Shown: piece after piece, positions 58,816 to 64,000 of the stretch
Position numbering within the stretch: the stretch's first letter is position 1
Layout: each line of letters begins with the position of its first letter
Assembly (NCBI GenBank): GCA_038093515.1
Contig: JBBPSI010000001.1
Span: forward strand, 62,001 to 126,000
From: Butyriboletus loyo
Taxonomy: Eukaryota; Basidiomycota; Agaricomycetes; Boletales; Boletaceae
Direction: 5' to 3'
Length of the DNA: 64,000 nucleotides
The notes under the pieces: generated by a model
Told to the model about the DNA's origin: nothing
Database searches by the model: none
Seen by the model: only the letters and a program-made list of their open reading frames with translations
Program-made: the position numbers and the translations under genes

Positions 58816-59408
58816 TCGAGAGGGATGAGGCCAAGATTCAGTGGCAGCATGGGCTCGCAATGCCATCTGATCTCTGATCATCTCAGTTCTAGATGAGGAG
58901 TCGACTATCTGTGGTATGTAGCCATAGATCCCGTCTTTTCATCAGCAACAAAGTGTCTTGTCACTGTCAGCACTGTCGCTAGCTGAAAACTACATGTATC
59001 ACTTTGTATCCAAACCGGTGGGGCTCGAGCGAGACTTTGTGAGGACCACGGAGTTTGAATTCGGCGTGGCCGGCGCCGGGCGGAGTTGACGGCATCAGTT
59101 TATCAGCCGACATCGAATCACATCGATTTTGAATCGATAAAAATTTTCCGAGTGCAAGGGTATAACTATCAGCAAACATCTGCCATCTCTTTCTTTCGTA
59201 CCACCACATCCTCTCCCTTCTCCGCTTTTTTTCCTTTCATTTCTGTACACATAAGTGAGTATCATCTTGTTCATCTCTCATCTCCTCTCCATCTACGCTC
59301 CCCTTTCGTTGCTCGATTCTTATCTGAACCTTTGTTGATGTTACTGATCTTTGCGATGGGCATCTCTGACACTCCATACTCACTTTCTGTGCACAGAAAC
59401 TTATCAAA
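58816..59408 (+). promoter_or_regulatory. eEF1A promoter and 5' UTR with leader intron
   Basis: Contains a TATAACTA box at 59161-59168 and a pyrimidine-rich initiator tract (about 59185-59245). A 5' UTR intron runs from GTGAGT at 59255 to AG at 59396, with a TCTGAC branch-like site near 59365. Leader introns and CT-rich blocks are common in strong fungal housekeeping promoters. Confidence 0.65.
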
Positions 59409-61148
59409 ATGGGAAAGGAAAAGACCCACATTAACGTCGTCGGTGAGTGGCGCCTCCCGTCATCGGTAGCCCACTGATCAAGTCATCGCAGTTATCGGTC
59501 ACGTCGACTCCGGCAAATCGACCACTACTGGTCACTTGATCTACAAGTGCGGTGGTATCGACAAGCGTACCATCGAAAAGTTCGAGAAGGAAGCCGCTGA
59601 GCTCGGAAAGGGTTCCTTCAAGTACGGTGAGGCATTAGTCAGTTGCGATCGATGCGACAGGTCGCTGATGAATTGTCTAGCATGGGTACTCGACAAGCTC
59701 AAGGCTGAGCGTGAGCGTGGTATTACTATTGATATCGCACTCTGGAAATTCGAGACTCCCAAGTACATGGTCACCGTACGTCGTCGCTCTTCAAACATGT
59801 AGCGAATGTATACTCACGCAGAACATAAGGTCATTGACGCCCCTGGACACCGTGACTTTATCAAAAACATGATCACCGGTACCTCCCAGGCTGACTGTGC
59901 TGTCCTCATTATCGCCGCTGGTACTGGTGAGTTCGAGGCTGGTATCTCCAAGGACGGTCAGACCCGCGAACACGCTCTTCTGGCGTTCACCCTTGGTGTG
60001 CGTCAGCTCATCGTCTCTGTAAACAAGATGGACACAACCAAGGTGTGTTGTACATTCCGTTTGGATGGATGCGGTTTGATATGTCGCCAATAGTGGAGTG
60101 AGGACCGTTTCAACGAAATTATCAAAGAAACCTCGACCTTCATCAAGAAAGTCGGCTACAACCCGAAGGCCGTCGCTTTCGTGCCCATATCTGGTTGGCA
60201 TGGTGACAACATGCTGGAGGAGTCCGACAAGTAAGCAATATGTTATCAGATCGACCTCTACCATTCTGAAAGCGCCGAAATAGCATGCCCTGGTACAAGG
60301 GTTGGACCAAGGAGACCAAGGGTGGTCTTGTCAAGGGAAAGACCCTCCTCGATGCCATCGATGCCATCGAGCCTCCTGTTCGCCCCTCCGACAAACCTCT
60401 TCGTCTCCCTCTCCAGGATGTCTACAAGATCGGTGGTATCGGAACAGTGCCCGTCGGTCGTGTTGAAACCGGTATTATCAAGGCTGGCATGGTCGTTACT
60501 TTCGCGCCTACAGGCGTGACCACTGAAGTCAAATCCGTTGAAATGCACCACGAGCAGCTTGTTGAGGGTGTCCCCGGTGACAACGTCGGTTTCAACGTCA
60601 AGTATGTCATTTACTCCCGAGACTATTGTCGCCCCACTAACTTTTTGCAGGAACGTTTCGGTCAAAGATATTCGTCGTGGGAACGTCGCTTCCGACTCCA
60701 AGAATGACCCCGCAAAGGAGGCTGCTTCCTTCAATGCTCAAGTCATCGTGCTCAACCACCCCGGTCAGATTGGTGCTGGTTACGCTCCAGTGCTCGACTG
60801 TCACACTGCCCACATCGCCTGCAAATTCGCTGAGCTCATTGAGAAGATTGATCGTCGGAGTGGCAAGTCTCTTGAGCAGGCACCTAAGTTTGTCAAGTCA
60901 GGTGATGCTTGCATTGTCAAACTTGTTCCTTCCAAGCCCATGTGTGTCGAGTCGTACAACGAGTACCCACCTTTGGGTCGGTTCGCTGTTCGTGACATGA
61001 GACAGACCGTTGCTGTCGGTGTCATCAAATCTGTTGACAAGACCGACAAGAGTGGTAAAGGTAAGATTCTCAACATTTAGTGTCGACAAGCATATTCATT
61101 CTTCCCCCAGTTACCAAGTCTGCTGAGAAGGCCGCCAAGAAGAAGTAA
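59409..61148 (+). CDS. TEF1: Translation elongation factor eEF1A
   Basis: GTPase that delivers aminoacyl-tRNA to the cytosolic ribosome. ATG at 59409 ([11 protein letters not shown]). GTP motifs: [14 protein letters not shown], effector region [36 protein letters not shown] and SGWHGDNM. Domain II has [20 protein letters not shown]; domain III has [37 protein letters not shown] and [20 protein letters not shown]. Eight coding exons include a short 3' exon ([15 protein letters not shown] at 61146-61148). Codon third positions are strongly C-biased, as expected for a very highly expressed gene. Confidence 0.97.
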
Positions 61149-61531
61149 ATAGATGTAGAATTTACTGTATCCTTCTTTCTATCTGGCTCTCCTGCTCTCT
61201 GTCTCCTTAGCTTCTTATGGTGTGCATACCTGTCACGTCCCTTTCATCTCGCTGTCTGTATGAACATTGATGAAGACAATTGCATTAGGTCATGCCCAAG
61301 ACTGACTGTGCTGGTTGCTCGGTGCACGTGTGGATTCTAAAGATCTAAGGAAGAGGCGACGATGATATGTACTACACTGAAACAAGATAATAAATTCAAC
61401 TAGTGGTTGTCCTGGAAGTGAAGGATGTGTGAATTCCGGGACAAAGCGACCGCTGTCGTTCGCGCGGTTTGGGGACCTTTAAAGAGAATGTCGTGTGATT
61501 ACCGTGCAACTTCCCATCCTGCAGGTGAACG
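61149..61531. other. Intergenic region
   Basis: 383 bp between the TEF1 stop and the next ATG on the same strand; TEF1 3' UTR and next promoter. Nothing else was seen. Confidence 0.4.
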
Positions 61532-62470
61532 ATGGTCGAACCCAAGGCAATCTTCCGCGCGTACAGGCCTGACGATGAAAGATTTGTCAAGTTCACGCTC
61601 GGGCTAGCCGCTATGGAAGGGCTTGCAGTAGCCAACAGACGAGGTAGGCTCAAGTTTGCCCCGAAAAAAAAACGCCCGCAAACTGATCGCCATGCAGCTG
61701 CGTTCCATCCGTTGATCCTGAGCTTATGGGTCGGGTTGTCATGTATCATGATTCAGTTGCTGAATTGGTGGCCGAAACCAGAGTATCGCTTGCTGGGATG
61801 GTTGTTGCCCCTGCCAGCTTTCGGCTGTTGGGGCGTTCCGATATTGTTCGCAATCGACTGGTACTCACCTGCTCTTGAGTGACGTACATGAGCTTATACT
61901 GTCTTTATGTCCTCCAGGTTCAATCGACCATACTTTGAAGATCCTGCCTCCGACCTCATGCATAGGCCCGATTTTGTAAACCTGCAGAAATACTATGCTC
62001 GCTCCCCCTCTTCAGGGCTTTTTATCCTTGAATACGCTGACAAGTTTGTTGGCCTCGTTGCCATCGACGCCTCGAAGGATTCACAGTCGGAGCAGGGCCT
62101 CGTGAAGAAAAACGAACATGGCCATATTCTCGCTGACAGGACCAAAGATTTCTACTCCACTGGCACATCTTCGGTTGCAACTATCCGACACTTCTTCGTG
62201 GAAGAGCGCTTTCGCAAGTCCAACGTGCAGCAGGACATCCTAGCGTTCGCAGCTCGCCATGTTTTTACGACGACACAGGATGTCAAGGTCCTAAAAGCCT
62301 CCGCTACTCCCCTTCTGGGTTATAAATACGACTCCTTGCGTGAATTGGGATTCTCGGTAGAGAAACAGGGCGGTAAACTTGGCATTTTTGGCTGGAGGGT
62401 GGATGCAATGAGCCTGGAGAGAGCCCGATGGGAGAGGAGGGAGAGGAGCAAAGAATCATCTGATACCTGA
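61532..62470 (+). CDS. Membrane-anchored GNAT-like acetyltransferase
   Basis: ATG at 61532 (MVEPKAIFRAYRPDDERFVK, a GNAT-style first strand and helix). Exon 2 encodes two adjacent hydrophobic segments (HPLILSLWVGLSCIMIQLLN and RLLGWLLPLPAFGCWGVPIL) that look like a membrane hairpin. The last exon joins as DW-FNRPYFEDPASDLMHRPDF and gives SGLFILEYADKFVGLVAIDA, SSVATIRHFFVEERFRKSNV, QQDILAFAARHVFTTTQDV and YDSLRELGFSVEKQGGKL. The V..I+..FV...+R...+...L pattern resembles the GNAT acetyl-CoA fold, but the R-x-x-G-x-G/A loop is poorly conserved, so activity is uncertain. TGA at 62468-62470. Confidence 0.75.
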
Positions 62471-62532
62471 TGTTGTGATTTTGCTCAACTAGCCCTTTTC
62501 TTGTTGTAAATTCTGGTCTTGAACCATTCGCG

Positions 62533-63805
62533 ATGGCACTTCTCCCTTCCATCGTCGCCGACCCAAGTGGCTCGCGCCCGCATCAGCCTTTGATACTCGT
62601 TCAGTCCTCTGTTTCACAGACGTGCCTGCCAGTGCTCCGCAGCCTTATCCAGCCCGCAAAACGTCCCGCACAATCATTGTTGTTCTGTTTCCTATATCCC
62701 CCAGCATCGCTGACCGCAGACTGGCCGAACACCTCGAACAGCTCACTAAAGGTGTTTGACTACACCGAACAAGTTCCTGGATATGACCGAACGCAGGATA
62801 CACGCGATGAAATTCTGACCGCCGTTCGTTCCGGTCAGTAAGTTCTCAAGGGGAAAGTCAATTTAGCGATGCTCATCACGAACAGTTCCCCCAGGATCAC
62901 TTCATGTGATCATAGACTCTGTCGACACCCTCGCTACAGATCTCGCATCAAACTCTCAGACGTACAAGTTTATCAAGTCTCTTCTCAGCTTGATCACCTC
63001 CCGTTCACGTGTGTGATATCCGTACCGGTGGATTCTACATTTTCTTCTCACCGTGTTCGTTACAGAGCCGTCCGTGTTGATTCTACATATCCTGCTCTGT
63101 CCTTTACTGCCGATATTGACACAAACCCACCTCTCGGCAACTCTGACACACATAATTGCCCACCCACCCTCTCTGCTTACCCACCTCGCATCATCGTATC
63201 TCGCTCCCCCGCCACCTGCTGGGCCAGCTGAAAAGTTTTGGACCGTTTTTATTCCAGTTTCCGAACGTGTGCATGAAAGCGAGGCTCTCGTCTATGGGCC
63301 TGGGGGTAGTGGCACATGTTCCGGAGGAGGGCCAGATCTACCAGAGTTTGTTATCGAGCTGATAGTCAGAGGGATAACTGTGGAGGGATATAAACGAGGG
63401 ATCGAGCGGACAATCGAAGCATGGAACGGTACCAGTCCAGGGCACATTCAGAAGCTCGACAGCTTAAAGAGCATTTGGTCTCGAAGTAAATCGCTTGATG
63501 AGGTTCGTTGCCTCGTTCTGGAGTCGACATCGTCTGATCAAAGATTCCAGAAGTCACTCGATACGACACAAACCGCCTCCTTCAATTTAAAACTTACTCC
63601 ATCCCAGGAGAAATCGAGGGCACAGGTCCCACTGCCTTACACTCACGAAGGTCAGATCTTTCTTGTGTGTAACTACAGATATAAATGCCGCATAGCAGGT
63701 AAAGCTATACCTTCGGTGCCCTCTACGAGAGGAGCAATTTTCTATGAACCAGACTCAGCTGATGACATTGACGATGATGATCCTGATGAAGATCTCGATA
63801 TCTAG
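62533..63805 (+). CDS. ELP5: Elongator complex subunit ELP5
   Basis: RecA-like subunit of the Elp4-5-6 ring of Elongator, needed for wobble-uridine tRNA modification. ATG at 62533 (MALLPSIVADPSGSRPHQPL). Then LILVQSSVSQTCLPVLRSLI and LKVFDYTEQVPGYD, and after an intron PGSLHVIIDSVDTLATDLAS. Later comes LSATLTHIIAHPPSLLTHLA, EFVIELIVRGITVEGYKRGI and the C-terminal signature ASFNLKLTPSQEKSRAQVPL, PYTHEGQ. The acidic tail (DDDDPDEDLDI) ends at 63805. The SFNL.LT..Q...R..V.LPY motif is the best ELP5 evidence. Confidence 0.82.
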
Positions 63806-63849
63806 TCGAGGTAGCGACTGTCATATTTTGCAATTGAGAACCACGACTA

Positions 63850-64000
63850 TACAAATCGGTAACCTGGTAAATTTTGGAGGCTGCATGGACTAATTACTCG
63901 GGACCTTGTCTTCTTCTTACCCTCAATTTGACCATCAACTTTCCACTCTCCAAGAGAAAGTAGTCCTTCAGGGATTTCATCCAAGTTTTTGGATCGAAGC
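63850..64000 (-). CDS. Possible 3' end of a further minus-strand gene (partial)
   Basis: The minus strand from the right edge reads openly in two frames. One gives KNLDEIPEGLLSLGEWKVDG and another TWMKSLKDYFLLESGKLMVK. Neither was recognised and the true frame or intron (a GTAAGA lies near 63925) cannot be settled without the missing part. Confidence 0.25.

Overview
The window is nuclear DNA from a filamentous basidiomycete, most likely an Agaricomycete. Genes are dense (37 protein-coding genes, two of them uncertain, and one tRNA in 64 kb). Almost all are cut by many short introns of about 45-60 nt with GT-AG ends and CTAAC/CTGAC-like branch points. The intron-rich PIL1, TEF1, TUF1, MED5 and NAA40 homologues all read like mushroom-fungus genes. 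The left edge cuts an eIF3h gene and the right edge may cut another gene. No transposon, CRISPR array or plasmid feature was seen. Exon boundaries given here were read by eye from frame continuity, splice signals and knowledge of the families.

Layout. 0-2.3 kb: eIF3h (partial, minus) head-to-head with a vacuolar-type zinc CDF transporter. 2.5-10.3 kb: three minus-strand genes, Mediator subunit MED5, a GRIP-domain golgin and the peroxin PEX14. 10.4-12.3 kb: mitochondrial EF-Tu. 13-16.5 kb: complex I subunit NDUFB11/ESSS, the histone N-terminal acetyltransferase NAA40 and RIO2 kinase. 16.8-19.6 kb: a divergent pair of uncharacterised paralogues, the most interesting item here. 20-29 kb: an uncertain small gene, splicing factor SPF30, eisosome protein PIL1, eIF4E, the carrier MTM1, the SNARE VAM7 and AMPK-gamma SNF4. 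29-37 kb: an SSH4-like SPRY ubiquitin-ligase adaptor, AspRS, mitochondrial aspartate aminotransferase and a Ser/Pro-rich unknown. 37.6-44.1 kb: a more accessory block with a seven-helix membrane protein, an amidase and a 3-ketoacyl-CoA thiolase, plus a 1.5-kb gene-free gap. 44.5-64 kb: housekeeping again, with bL32m, NDUFA5, STM1, SPP1 (COMPASS), LSM1, tRNA-Ser(UGA), a TFC7-like histidine phosphatase, MEMO1, eL32, a PAS-kinase-like kinase, eEF1A, a membrane-anchored GNAT-like protein and ELP5.

The genes do not form one pathway. Translation dominates (eIF3h, eIF4E, eEF1A, EF-Tu, eL32, bL32m, AspRS, RIO2, STM1, ELP5, tRNA-Ser), followed by mitochondrial and peroxisomal functions. A strong architectural theme is the head-to-head gene pair: six pairs have start codons only 67-178 bp apart, so they probably share bidirectional promoters. 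Other points of note are two GC-AG introns (PEX14, MEMO1), a thiolase ending in a PTS1-like AKL, and a tRNA gene directly upstream of a TFIIIC-subunit homologue.
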